From Flavisphingomonas formosensis (GTDB lineage Bacteria; Pseudomonadota; Alphaproteobacteria; Sphingomonadales; Sphingomonadaceae): a stretch of DNA of 64,000 nt. A model generated the notes under the pieces. It had not been told where the DNA came from. It saw nothing but the letters and a program-made list of their open reading frames with translations, and ran no database searches. Where the stretch lies: the NCBI RefSeq assembly GCF_009755815.1, contig NZ_WRPK01000006.1:248001-312000 (forward strand). Direction: 5' to 3'. Numbering within the stretch: the stretch's first letter is position 1; each line of letters starts with the position of its first letter. Shown here one piece after another: positions 18,543 to 27,367 of this stretch. Position numbers and translations under genes: made by a program.

Positions 18543-19711
18543 AGATCGTCGTGGTGGCGAGCCTGGCTTATTCTCTCGTCAACTTCAGGGGACGCCTGCT
18601 GACCGATATGGTCGCCAACGGCCATGAGGTGCTTGCCTGCGCGCCCGAGGAGGATGCCGAGATCGCCGCCAGACTCGCGGCGATCGGTGTCGCCTATCGG
18701 ATGATGCCGATGGCTCGCACGGGCCTCGATCCGTTCGAGGATCTGAAGACGGTGCGCTGGCTGCGGCGCTGTTTCGTCGAGGAGCGACCGGACCTCGTCC
18801 TCGCCTATACGCAAAAGCCGATCATCTATGCGGGCTTGGCCTGCCGCCTGGCAAAGGGGCCGCTTTTCTATGCGATGGTCAGCGGCCTCGGCCATGCCTT
18901 TGGCGAGGAAGCGCGGCCCTGGCTGCGCCGCCTCGTCGCCGCGCTTTACCGCCCGGCGCTGGCCCGTGCCTCGGCGGTGTTCGTGTTCAATGCCGACGAT
19001 CGCGGCGAGATGCTCAAGCATCGCATGATCCGGCCGGAGGCGCGCGTCGTGCAGGTGCCCGGCACCGGCGTCGATCTCAGCCATTATGCGGCTGCGCCGG
19101 TTCCGGCGGACGGCCCCCGCTTCCTGATGATCGCGCGTCTGCTGAAGAGCAAGGGACTGTTCGATTATGTCGAGGCGGCCCGCCGGATCCGGCGCGACCG
19201 TCCTGATGTCCGCTTCGCCTTGCTCGGACCGCTCGATCCCAATCCGGCCGGCATCGATGCCGCGCAGGTCGCCGCCTGGCAGGCCGAGGGCGTGATCGAT
19301 TATCTCGGCGAGACGCGGGACGTGCGGCCGCATCTTGCCGCGGCGAGCGTCTTCGTGCTGCCGAGCTGGTATCGCGAAGGATTGCCGCGGACGATCCTCG
19401 AGGCGATGGCGACCGGCCGCGCGGTGATCACCACCGACATGCCCGGCTGCCGCGAACCGATCGATACCGGCGTGAACGGTTTCCTGGTCGAACCGCGCGA
19501 CGTCGATGGCCTCACGGCCGCGTTATGGCGCTTCGTCGACGATCCCGGGCTGGCGGTGGCGATGGGCGCACGGGCGCTGGAGACGGCGAGGACGCGTTTC
19601 TCGGTCGAGCGCGTCAACGGCATTCTGCTCTCCACCATGGCGCTCGGTACGCCGCAGGCGCCGGCCGAGCCGCGCCGGCAAGACGTCCCGATCGCTGAGG
19701 CGGTGCAATGA
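18539..19711 (+). CDS. Glycosyltransferase family 4 (second in operon)
   Basis: 390 residues starting at GTG within the stop of the preceding gene. The N-terminus KIVVVASLAYSLVNFRGRLL and the AYTQKPIIYAGLACRLA and VSGLGHAF segments resemble GT4 enzymes that act early in repeat-unit assembly (WbpH/PglA-like group). The donor-binding half has LMIARLLKSKGLFDYVEAA and LPSWYREGLPRTILEAMATGRAVITTDMPGCRE. Direct coupling to the downstream PglC-like initiating transferase suggests it adds the second sugar. Specificity is an inference. Confidence 0.88.
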   Translation: MKIVVVASLAYSLVNFRGRLLTDMVANGHEVLACAPEEDAEIAARLAAIGVAYRMMPMARTGLDPFEDLKTVRWLRRCFVEERPDLVLAYTQKPIIYAGLACRLAKGPLFYAMVSGLGHAFGEEARPWLRRLVAALYRPALARASAVFVFNADDRGEMLKHRMIRPEARVVQVPGTGVDLSHYAAAPVPADGPRFLMIARLLKSKGLFDYVEAARRIRRDRPDVRFALLGPLDPNPAGIDAAQVAAWQAEGVIDYLGETRDVRPHLAAASVFVLPSWYREGLPRTILEAMATGRAVITTDMPGCREPIDTGVNGFLVEPRDVDGLTAALWRFVDDPGLAVAMGARALETARTRFSVERVNGILLSTMALGTPQAPAEPRRQDVPIAEAVQ

Positions 19712-20298
19712 AGGGAGCCCGCGCCCGCGATATCGCGATCGCCGTCGCGGCGTTGCCCCTGCTGCTTCCGTTGCTGCTGCTCAGCATCGCCGCGGTCGGG
19801 CTGATCGATGGCCGCCCCGTCTTCTTCTTCCAGATGCGGAGCGGTCTTAACGGACGCAGCTTCCGTCTGATGAAGCTGCGCTCCATGACAGCGGGAACCG
19901 AGGCGCTGGCCGACAGCATGCGCATCACGCCGCTCGGCCGGATCCTGCGCGCCACCCGCCTCGACGAGCTGCCCCAGCTCTGGCACGTGCTGGTCGGCGA
20001 CATGAGCATCGTCGGGCCGCGCCCGCTGCTTCCCGCGACGGTGACGCAGGCCGGCGAGCGCGGTGTGGCGCGGGGGAGGGTGCGGCCGGGTCTCACCGGG
20101 TGGGCGCAGGTCAACGGCAATGCGCTGCTCAGCGACGAGGACAAGTTCGCGCTCGATCTCTGGTATGTCGAGAACCGGTCCCATCGCCTGGATTGGACGA
20201 TCATCGTCCGCACCGTGCTGGTCATTCTCAACGGCGAGCAGATCGATACCACTGCCATAGGGAGGGCGTATGCGCGCGGTACTGATCGGCGCGGTTGA
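19708..20298 (+). CDS. PglC-like initiating phosphoglycosyl transferase (bacterial sugar transferase)
   Basis: 196 residues, the short monotopic form. One hydrophobic N-terminal reentrant helix (residues 8-31) is followed by DGRPVFFFQMRSGLNGRSFRLMKLRSM, the catalytic Asp-Glu in ATRLDELPQLWHVLVGDMSIVGPRP, and LTGWAQVNG. These are family hallmarks. It transfers a sugar-phosphate from a UDP-sugar to undecaprenyl phosphate at the inner membrane, starting each repeat unit. Small members resemble PglC, which uses UDP-diNAc-bacillosamine; this matches the dehydratase/aminotransferase pair encoded divergently. Both ends overlap neighbours: 4 bases upstream, 29 bases downstream. Confidence 0.93.
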   Translation: MKGARARDIAIAVAALPLLLPLLLLSIAAVGLIDGRPVFFFQMRSGLNGRSFRLMKLRSMTAGTEALADSMRITPLGRILRATRLDELPQLWHVLVGDMSIVGPRPLLPATVTQAGERGVARGRVRPGLTGWAQVNGNALLSDEDKFALDLWYVENRSHRLDWTIIVRTVLVILNGEQIDTTAIGRAYARGTDRRG

Positions 20299-21193
20299 GA
20301 GCACGCGGGTTGCGGCCCGCTGCCTCGCCGCGGCGCCGGATTGGGATCTGGCTGCGCTCGTCACGCTGCCGCTCGAGCTCGGGGGCCGTCATTCGGACTT
20401 TCTCGATCTGGCGCAGGATGCGGATGCGGCAGGATGCGCGTTGCTGCGCTTTGCCAACGCCAATTCGGAAGAGGCGATCGCCGCGATCACCGAACTGCGT
20501 CCCGACTATCTCTTCGTGATCGGCTGGTCCCAGCTCTGCGGCGAGCGGTTGATGGCGATCGCGCCGGGCCGCACGGTCGGCTATCATCCCGCAGCGCTGC
20601 CCCGCCTGCGCGGCCGCGGCGTCATTCCATGGACGATCCTGCTGGGCGAGCCGATCACTGCCGGCTCGCTTTTCTTCATCGATGCCGGCACCGACAGCGG
20701 CCCGATCCTCGCGCAGCATTATTTCCATGTTGCGGCCGATGCGACCGCGGCAGAGCTCTATGCGCAGCATATGGAGGCGCTCGGCCACATGATGCCGCCC
20801 CTGCTTGCCGGCTTCGCCGCGGGAACCGCCGTGCCGCGCGTGCAGGACACGCGCCATGCAACATGGGCCGCGCGCAGGCGTCCCGAGGACGGCGAGATAG
20901 ACTGGACGGGGTCCGCGGAGGCTGCCTGGCGGCTCGTGCGCGCGTGCGGCGATCCCTATCCCGGAGCGAGGACGACATTGGGCGACGAATTGATCATCGT
21001 GGCAAAGGCGGAGCCGGTGCCCCTGCTCCATCATGCGGCGGCGCTGCCGGGTCAGATCGTCGAGCGGGACGGTGCCTCCTTCGTCGTACGGTGCGGCGAC
21101 GGCGGGCTGCGCGTCTCCGAATGGCGCAGGACCAAGCCCGGCCTGCCGCCGATGCATGCCAGGCTCGGCGGCGGCCTGGGGGGCGGTTTATGA
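20270..21193 (+). CDS. Formyltransferase-family protein with altered catalytic Asn
   Basis: 307 residues. It has the Rossmann-like N-terminal domain of the methionyl-tRNA/sugar formyltransferase family and a C-terminal OB-like domain. The signature reads VGYHPAALPRLRGRG, with His106, and the downstream Asp is Asp142 in DAGTDSGPI. In characterised enzymes the pattern is N-x-H ... D. Here the Asn position is Gly104, so one catalytic residue is absent. Location between an initiating transferase and a PIG-L deacetylase indicates a sugar rather than a tRNA substrate, for example N-formylation of a 4-amino-6-deoxy sugar. The start is well supported by GGGAGG four bases upstream. Activity with the Gly substitution is uncertain. 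Confidence 0.8.
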   Translation: MRAVLIGAVESTRVAARCLAAAPDWDLAALVTLPLELGGRHSDFLDLAQDADAAGCALLRFANANSEEAIAAITELRPDYLFVIGWSQLCGERLMAIAPGRTVGYHPAALPRLRGRGVIPWTILLGEPITAGSLFFIDAGTDSGPILAQHYFHVAADATAAELYAQHMEALGHMMPPLLAGFAAGTAVPRVQDTRHATWAARRRPEDGEIDWTGSAEAAWRLVRACGDPYPGARTTLGDELIIVAKAEPVPLLHHAAALPGQIVERDGASFVVRCGDGGLRVSEWRRTKPGLPPMHARLGGGLGGGL

Positions 21194-21873
21194 CGATGCT
21201 GAGCCGCATCCGCCGCGCCCTCGTGATAGCACCGCATCCGGATGACGAGATCCTGGGCTGTGGCGGCACCATGGCTGCGATCGTCGCGGGCGGAGGGGAA
21301 GTCCATGTCGTCATCGTCACACGTGGGCAGCAGCCGCGCTTCGACGTGGCCCAGGCCGAGCAGGTCTATCGGGAGGCGAAACGGGCGCACCAGCATCTCG
21401 GCATAGCGGAAACCCATTTCCTGGGCCTGCCCGCGGCCGAGCTCGACCGGCTGCCGCATGCCGATCTCAATGCCGCGATCGCCGGTGTGGTGAAGGACGT
21501 GCGGCCAGATACGTTGTTCGTGCCGTTCGTCGGCGATCTCCACATGGATCATCGCCTGGTATTCGAAGCCGCCATGGTCGCCGCGCGACCGCGGGGGGGG
21601 AGCTATCCGCAGCGTATCCTCGCCTATGAAACCGTATCGGAAACCAACTGGTCCGCGCCCACGCTGGCCCCGGCCTTTCATCCCAATGTCTTCGTCGAAA
21701 TCACCGATTTTCTCGACGCCAAGCTGAATGCGTTCGCCTGCTTCGTTTCACAATGTCAGCCATTTCCCGATGAACGATCGATCGAGACGCTCAGCGCACT
21801 CGCGGCAGTACGCGGATCGACCGTTACGCGAGAAGCGGCGGAGGCGTTCATGCTGATCAGAGAGGTAAGTTGA
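21190..21873 (+). CDS. PIG-L/LmbE family N-deacetylase
   Basis: 227 residues. The N-terminal motif APHPDDEILGCGGTM (His16, Asp18, Asp19) and the later DLHMDHRLVFEA supply the zinc ligands and the general base of PIG-L deacetylases. These enzymes remove acetyl from N-acetylhexosamine on small molecules or lipid-linked sugars. The start overlaps the formyltransferase stop by ATGA, and a much longer frame upstream is spurious. Coupled to a formyltransferase and an ATP-grasp ligase, it may expose an amine that one of these re-acylates. Confidence 0.92.
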   Translation: MTMLSRIRRALVIAPHPDDEILGCGGTMAAIVAGGGEVHVVIVTRGQQPRFDVAQAEQVYREAKRAHQHLGIAETHFLGLPAAELDRLPHADLNAAIAGVVKDVRPDTLFVPFVGDLHMDHRLVFEAAMVAARPRGGSYPQRILAYETVSETNWSAPTLAPAFHPNVFVEITDFLDAKLNAFACFVSQCQPFPDERSIETLSALAAVRGSTVTREAAEAFMLIREVS

Positions 21874-21875
21874 CC

Positions 21876-22913
21876 ATGCACGGAACCATCGTGGCCGGCT
21901 CAACCGGCGAGAATCTGGTCCCCTCGACCGAGCCGCGGCGTGGTGGCCGCCCCCATCTCAGGATCATGTTGAGCTCGGCGGGTCGCCGGGTCGGCCTGCT
22001 GCGCGCGTTCCGATCCTCGGCGAGCATGCTTGGCGTCGATCTCGAAATATTCGCGTGCGATGTCAGTCCGGAATGGAGTCCGGCATGTCTCGAATCCGAT
22101 TATGCGATTGCCGTACCTCCGGCTACATCGCCGGAATTCATCGAGCAGTTGGTCGAATATTGCGGGCTGCATCAGATCGCTTTCATCGTGCCGACGATCG
22201 ATACCGAGCTGATCACGCTCAGCCTCGCGCGTGAGCGGTTCGCGCAGGTAGGGACGACGGTCGTCGTGGGCAGTCCGCTCATCGTGGAGATGGCCCGCGA
22301 CAAGCTGATGACGGCTCAGTTCCTTGCCGCCGCCGGCATCCCGTCTCCGCGCACCGCGACGGCCGAAGAGGTGCTGTATGGCAATGACAGCTGGGCCTGG
22401 CCGCTGCTCGCGAAGCCGCGCCACGGTAGTTCCAGCCGCGGCATCCATGTCGTCGAGGACCGTTCCGCCGTCGCTCGTCTCGGTAACCGCGAACCATACG
22501 TCGTCCAGGAAATGCTCTACGGCCGTGAATTCACGGTGAACCTCTTTTTCGACAGGACCGGTACGCTCAAGAGCGCGGTTCCCCACGAACGCCTCAAGGT
22601 CCGTGCCGGGGAAGTCGAGAAAGGGGTTACGACCCGTGACCCCGAACTATGCGGCTTTGCGCGCAAGCTGGCCCGCGCGCTTGACCGACCGTTCGGCGCG
22701 ATGTGCTTCCAGGCCATCAAGTCGAAGGACGGCAAGGCTTCCCTGTTCGAGATCAACGCCCGATTCGGTGGCGGCTATCCGCTGGCCCATCGTGCCGGGG
22801 CGACCTTCACACGCTGGCTGATCGAACAGCAGTTGGATCTGGCCTCTACCGCCAATGATGGCTGGGAGGATTCGGTCGTGATGCTGCGCTACGACGATGC
22901 CGTATTTGTGTGA
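21876..22913 (+). CDS. ATP-grasp ligase (CarB/PylC-like)
   Basis: 345 residues. A pre-ATP-grasp domain contains LSSAGRRVGLLRAFR and PTIDTEL. The ATP-grasp fold follows, with LLAKPRHGSSSRGIHVV as the nucleotide loop and LFEINARFGGGYPLAHRAG as the metal site near the C-terminus. Such enzymes form an amide, thioester or carbamoyl bond through an acyl phosphate. The ATG at 21876 has GAGAGG ten bases upstream; a TTG at 21870 inside the previous stop is possible. Position after a deacetylase suggests it attaches an acyl or amino-acid group to a sugar amine; this is inference. Confidence 0.82.
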   Translation: MHGTIVAGSTGENLVPSTEPRRGGRPHLRIMLSSAGRRVGLLRAFRSSASMLGVDLEIFACDVSPEWSPACLESDYAIAVPPATSPEFIEQLVEYCGLHQIAFIVPTIDTELITLSLARERFAQVGTTVVVGSPLIVEMARDKLMTAQFLAAAGIPSPRTATAEEVLYGNDSWAWPLLAKPRHGSSSRGIHVVEDRSAVARLGNREPYVVQEMLYGREFTVNLFFDRTGTLKSAVPHERLKVRAGEVEKGVTTRDPELCGFARKLARALDRPFGAMCFQAIKSKDGKASLFEINARFGGGYPLAHRAGATFTRWLIEQQLDLASTANDGWEDSVVMLRYDDAVFV

Positions 22914-23599
22914 TATTTGTGCCGAACGGTAGACAGAGTCCGGATTTCGTCGTCGTTCTGGATCTGGACGATACGCTGTATCTGGAGCGCGATTATGTCG
23001 AAAGCGGCTTGAATGCGGTTGGCTGCTGGGTGGAATCGCAATTGGCCCGGCCGGCACTCGGTTCGCTGATGATCGATCTTTTCCGGCAAGGCATTCGTGG
23101 CAATATCTTCGATCTTGCCTTGGCGGAGGCTGGCCTTGCCGGGCGACCGGACCTCATTGCCCGCATGGTGCAGGTCTATCGGCAGCACAGGCCCCAGATC
23201 GATTTGACTGCGGATGCAAAGCGTTTGTTCGCTCGCCGCCCGGATCGCGTGGCGTTCGCGCTCATCACTGACGGCTATATCGACGCGCAGAAGCGTAAGA
23301 TGCGTGCGCTGCGGCTCCATGCCCAGGGCCTGTCCCTGGGCATTTGCACCGATCGCTGGGGACGGGCTGATTGGAAGCCTTCGGAACGGGCGTTCCGCCA
23401 CGTCCAGGCTATATTCGGCGTGCCGCCCCAAGCGCTTGTCTATGTTGCGGATAATCCCAACAAGGATTTCCATGCGCCGCGCCGGTTGGGGTGGCGCACG
23501 CTCCAGATCAAACGCCCCGGTCGTCTGCATACCCGCATCGAATCTTTCGCCGAATCGGCGGATGCTGAAATAGAAACTCTCGATGAAATTGCGCCATGA
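22910..23599 (+). CDS. HAD-superfamily hydrolase
   Basis: 229 residues starting at GTG inside the preceding stop. Motif I is VVLDLDDTLYLERDYV, with the nucleophilic Asp and the acid/base Asp. Motif II is ALITDGY, the Lys motif lies in DWKPSERAF, and motif IV is VYVADNPNKDF. The cap is helical and inserted after motif I. These are standard for small phosphatases of the HAD family. As last gene of the seven-gene operon it probably dephosphorylates a sugar or acyl-phosphate intermediate, substrate unknown. Confidence 0.88.
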   Translation: MIFVPNGRQSPDFVVVLDLDDTLYLERDYVESGLNAVGCWVESQLARPALGSLMIDLFRQGIRGNIFDLALAEAGLAGRPDLIARMVQVYRQHRPQIDLTADAKRLFARRPDRVAFALITDGYIDAQKRKMRALRLHAQGLSLGICTDRWGRADWKPSERAFRHVQAIFGVPPQALVYVADNPNKDFHAPRRLGWRTLQIKRPGRLHTRIESFAESADAEIETLDEIAP

Positions 23600-23782
23600 G
23601 CGGACCGGTTTCATGCTGGTAAGGGGGATGTCGGCTGCATGAGCGAGGCGGCCGGACAAGGAAATTCAGCTCATCAATTCGAGTGAGGCGCAAGCGCCAG
23701 GATGCTCCGAAACGACGGCGAACGGATGGGATGATTGCACAGCCGAATTTGGTTAACGGCGGGTGGCGGATTCATCACCGGA

Positions 23783-23807
23783 ATATGTCTCGCTTTGCGA
23801 GAAATAT
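23783..23807. repeat. Hairpin in the AT-rich region
   Basis: ATATGTCTCGC (23783-23793) pairs with GCGAGAAATAT (23797-23807) across a TTT loop with one mismatch. It lies about 185 bases after the HAD gene stop and could end that operon's transcript, although no T-run follows. Confidence 0.4.
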
Positions 23808-24101
23808 CTGTATATCATACTGAAATTTAACAGATTTATTCTAATTGGGCTGTCTGTCAGATGTGGGTGGAATCCTCTTCATGTCGAGATATCCTAAAGT
23901 GGATAAATCATCAGAATTCCTAACATATGATAGCAAATAAAACGGCCTACAGGGATGTAAGTTATGCTGTTTATTGCGGTTTATCCTTAAGGGCTACCAA
24001 CATTAACCTTTTTATGACTCTACAATACTGTAAAGGGCATGCACCATGACGGGGTGAATGGCGGAACGTGAATCCCCGCCGGATCGGAGATTTTATACAC
24101 C

Positions 24102-24111
24102 ATTGTACAAT
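24102..24111. promoter_or_regulatory. Perfect palindrome ATTGTACAAT, possible operator
   Basis: A 10-base perfect palindrome about 80 bases upstream of the LuxR-type gene, followed by TTGATCATTAA. It could be an operator for that gene, but short AT-rich palindromes also occur by chance. Confidence 0.25.
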
Positions 24112-24190
24112 CTTGATCATTAACACGAAGTTATCCATAATAGCCCGAAATATGGGTCGCGAAAGTTCAAGCCGCTGACAGGGGGGAACC

Positions 24191-24862
24191 TTGAGGAAGC
24201 AGTTGAATATCGCGATAGTGAGCCAGAACGAGATTGAACGGGAGGGGCTTCGCAGGGTCCTTGCCGAGCAGTCTTTCGCCGTGGTGAGCGTGCATCGCGA
24301 CCATCATGAGCTCGATCTTGGCGCGATCGATGATCCGGAAAGCGTGGTGCTCGTCCTCGTCGACGCTGCAAATGAGGAGGAAAGCCTCGAAACCTGCCGA
24401 TATCTGCGACAAAGCTGGCCGCATTATCGAGTGGTGGTCTTCGCGGCGAACTGCCAGGGCAAGGCCGTCTACGACGCCTTTCAGGCGGGCGTTCACGGCT
24501 ATGTGGGAAAGCATATTTCCGTCGACAGCCTGACCGAGATGCTGAAGCTGGTCGCCCTCGGCGAGAAGATCATACCGTCCCAGGTATTCTTCGACCTCTC
24601 GGTGCCGAAGACGGTGAGCCAGCCTTCCGACGCCAAGGCCAGCATCGGCGAAGCAAATCTCTCCGATCGGGAAGTCCAGATCCTGCAGCGGCTGATCCGG
24701 GGTGACGCGAACAAGATAATCTCGCGTGATATGTCGATCACCGAAGCGACCGTCAAAGTTCACGTGAAATCCATTTTAAGGAAGCTTGCCGTCGCGAACC
24801 GGACGCAGGCTGCCATCTGGGGGGTGGCACGGGGCCTCGGCCAGACGGCAGGGCATGTCTAG
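24191..24862 (+). CDS. LuxR/NarL-type response regulator with degenerate receiver
   Basis: 223 residues, starting at TTG with GGGGGG directly upstream. The N-terminal 120 residues have a receiver fold: VLVDAAN supplies a possible phospho-Asp and GYVGKHIS a Lys. The usual acidic pair near residue 10 is replaced by QNE. The C-terminal LuxR helix-turn-helix reads LSDREVQILQRLIRGDANKIISRDMSITEATVKVHVKSILRKL. No kinase gene is adjacent. The gene sits 128 bases upstream of the Wzc-like gene and may control EPS chain-length and export genes; this rests on position. Confidence 0.85.
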   Translation: MRKQLNIAIVSQNEIEREGLRRVLAEQSFAVVSVHRDHHELDLGAIDDPESVVLVLVDAANEEESLETCRYLRQSWPHYRVVVFAANCQGKAVYDAFQAGVHGYVGKHISVDSLTEMLKLVALGEKIIPSQVFFDLSVPKTVSQPSDAKASIGEANLSDREVQILQRLIRGDANKIISRDMSITEATVKVHVKSILRKLAVANRTQAAIWGVARGLGQTAGHV

Positions 24863-24990
24863 CTGTCTGCCATCGGGCCGATAGCGCCGGATAGTCCGCG
24901 CACGTCGGAAAAGCACTGCGACCGAAGGTCGAACTGTCCGCGCCGAGATGGCGGGCCGGGTCTGCGGCCACAAATATGCAGGGGACGATC

Positions 24991-27297
24991 ATGTCAGATG
25001 TAAATGCGCTCGTCACCGTCGGACAGTCTCGGGAGACGAGCCTCGCATTGCCGGCTGCGGCTTATCAGGACGCGCGGGGGAAGGGCGCCTATATAGGGCT
25101 TTCCGAGGCGGCGAGGATTATCCGCAGACGGCGCTGGCTGATCTTTTCGGTCGTGCTCGGTTCGATCATCGCCGCGCTGATCTTCCTGCTGCGTTATCAG
25201 CCGGTCTACAGCACGACCACCACCGTGATGGCGTTGCCCACCAACGAAAGCCCGGGGGGTGCCCAGAGCGTGGCACCGACGGCGGTCCCGAGCGAGAGCG
25301 AAGAGGCATCGATCCAGACCAAGGTGGAACTGTTCCAGTCCCGTCCGCTGGCTCGCGACGTGGCTTTTTCCCTGCAGCTCGACAAGGATCCCGAATTCGC
25401 ACCCGGCAAGGGCGGCCCCGGCCTGACCGATCGCATCTTCAACCTGTTCAGCCCGAGCGCGCCGGCCATGACCGATCCCAAGGAGCTTGCCGAGACCGAG
25501 CGGCGTGCCCGGGAGGAAGCGATCGTCGACAATCTGATCGATCATGTCAGCGTGGAACGGGTGGCCCGGTCACGCGTGATCAGCGTCACCGCCTCGTCGA
25601 CCGATCCGGTCAAATCGGCGCGCATCGCCAATCGCCTGGTCGACATGTATATTCGCAATCAACTCCAGGAAATGCGCGACAATCGCAATCAGGAGATCGC
25701 GGATCTTTCGAAACGTGTCGTGAATATCCGGGATCATCTGCAGGAAGCGGATTCGGCTGCGGTAGCCTTTCGCCGCAATCACGGACTGTTGAGTTCGCAG
25801 CCCGAGGCGACCGGAGCGTCCCAGGCGAACGAACTGATCGGGATGCTCACTCTGGCGCAGAGCGAGAGTGCGGCCGACAACCGCCGCGCTGCACCCATCG
25901 CGATGCCCAGCGGCGGGATATCCGCAACATCGACGCTGTTGACCGAGCTGCAACAGCAGGAAAGCATCCTCGCGCGCAAGCAGAGCCAGCTTTCGAGTTT
26001 CTACGGGCCCGGCTATCCGGACGTCGTCCAGACCTCGGCGGAACTGTCGGCGCTTCGCACCCGGATCGCGCAGGAAAATTCGCGCATCAAGGCGGATCTG
26101 GCGTCCCAGGCTTCGGCCAGCAGCGCCAAGAGCGGAACGATCGGCGCGGCGCTCGCCCGGGTTCGTGCGCAGTCTTTTGGCGAGGGACAGTCCGCGGTCA
26201 CGCTGCGCGCGCTGGAGCGCAATGTCGATGCCATCAACACCTTCTACACGACGTTGCTCAACCAGCTGAACACCAAGCTCGGCTCCCCGATCGACGACGA
26301 TCCCGACATCTCCCGCATCTCGCGCGCGCCCGTGCCGGATTCGCCCAGCTATCCGTTGCCTAAGCGCGTGCTCGCGGTGGTGCTGTTCGCGGCGCTCGCC
26401 ATCGGCACGCTGATCGCCTTCGTCGTCGAGACGATGGACACGAAGCTGCGCACGGCAAAGCAGGTGGGCCGCGCCCTCGGATTGCCCACGCTGGCGATGA
26501 TCCCGGAAGTGACGGATGAGGACGGCCCGTCCAAGGCGGCGATCATGCGCCATCCGCGTGGGCGTTTCGCCGAATCAATGCGCAACCTGTTGATCGAGAT
26601 CGAAACGCGCACGCCGGGGGACGGCTCGCGCGTGGTCCTCGTCACCTCGCCGCTGAAAGGCGAGGGAAAGTCCACCGTGACGAGCAGCCTGGCCGCGGCG
26701 GGATGGCTGATCGGCCGCAGCGTCGTCGTGGTCGATTTCGATCTGCGCCGGCCCGGCATCTCGGATGGATCGCCCTCACGTCCCGGCATCGTTGCCTATC
26801 TGGCCGATCGCGCCGGCATGGACGATCTCATGGCGACCCAGGACAGCCGGCTTACCGTCATCGGCGTCGAAGAAAATGCGGACGATCCGGGCGGCCTGAT
26901 CGTCTCGCCCCGTCTGCCGGAGCTGCTGGCTCAGCTTCGAGAGCGGTTCGATCTCGTGATCCTCAACGCTCCGCCGATCCTGCCGGTGCGCGATGCCAAG
27001 ACGCTCGCCGAACATGCGGACGCCTCGGTGCTGGTGCTGCGCTGGGGGAGGACGAGCCCGGAAGCGGCTGCGACCGCGCTGGAGATCTTCGGCCACCCGA
27101 TGACGGGCGCGGTGCTCAACCGGGTGGATTATGCCACTCATGCCAACCGGCACTATGGCGATGCGATCCATTATGTCGCCATGTCGGCCAGCGAATATGA
27201 TCCGGACGCGAGGCCGATGGGCCTGCTGGCAAGGCTTGCGGAGCGGCTGCGGCGTTTCCGCAAGCCCGCGGAGGAGCTGGTCGAGAAGCCGGCGTGA
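24991..27297 (+). CDS. Wzc-like polysaccharide co-polymerase / BY-type tyrosine kinase
   Basis: 768 residues. An N-terminal Wzz domain is flanked by two membrane helices (near residues 45-65 and 460-480), with a long periplasmic coiled-coil between. The C-terminal cytoplasmic kinase has Walker A SPLKGEGKST (553-562) and A' VVVVDFDLRRPG. The Walker B segment is FDLVILNAPP, with Asn659 where Wzc-type kinases usually have Asp. The tail carries a sparse tyrosine cluster (Tyr722, Tyr728, Tyr736). Such proteins set chain length and link the polymerase to the export conduit, with phosphorylation cycling on the tail. The ATG at 24991 follows GGGGA; 24976 is an alternative. Confidence 0.92.
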   Translation: MSDVNALVTVGQSRETSLALPAAAYQDARGKGAYIGLSEAARIIRRRRWLIFSVVLGSIIAALIFLLRYQPVYSTTTTVMALPTNESPGGAQSVAPTAVPSESEEASIQTKVELFQSRPLARDVAFSLQLDKDPEFAPGKGGPGLTDRIFNLFSPSAPAMTDPKELAETERRAREEAIVDNLIDHVSVERVARSRVISVTASSTDPVKSARIANRLVDMYIRNQLQEMRDNRNQEIADLSKRVVNIRDHLQEADSAAVAFRRNHGLLSSQPEATGASQANELIGMLTLAQSESAADNRRAAPIAMPSGGISATSTLLTELQQQESILARKQSQLSSFYGPGYPDVVQTSAELSALRTRIAQENSRIKADLASQASASSAKSGTIGAALARVRAQSFGEGQSAVTLRALERNVDAINTFYTTLLNQLNTKLGSPIDDDPDISRISRAPVPDSPSYPLPKRVLAVVLFAALAIGTLIAFVVETMDTKLRTAKQVGRALGLPTLAMIPEVTDEDGPSKAAIMRHPRGRFAESMRNLLIEIETRTPGDGSRVVLVTSPLKGEGKSTVTSSLAAAGWLIGRSVVVVDFDLRRPGISDGSPSRPGIVAYLADRAGMDDLMATQDSRLTVIGVEENADDPGGLIVSPRLPELLAQLRERFDLVILNAPPILPVRDAKTLAEHADASVLVLRWGRTSPEAAATALEIFGHPMTGAVLNRVDYATHANRHYGDAIHYVAMSASEYDPDARPMGLLARLAERLRRFRKPAEELVEKPA

Positions 27298-27367
27298 ACC
27301 GCCTCGAAAGCCGCTCTGTCGCGAATCCGCTGCTCTCATGAACGAGGCTCGCTGCTGATCCGATGGG

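Larger units (their letters stand above)
23600..24190. other. AT-rich intergenic region upstream of the LuxR-type regulator
   Basis: 591 bases without a credible coding frame, visibly richer in A and T than the rest of the window, especially 23800-24160. It contains a hairpin at 23783-23807, a 10-base palindrome at 24102-24111, many TATAAT-like strings and the ribosome site GGGGGG before TTG 24191. The size and composition suggest a complex promoter, a binding target for nucleoid proteins, or a non-coding transcript. Confidence 0.6.
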
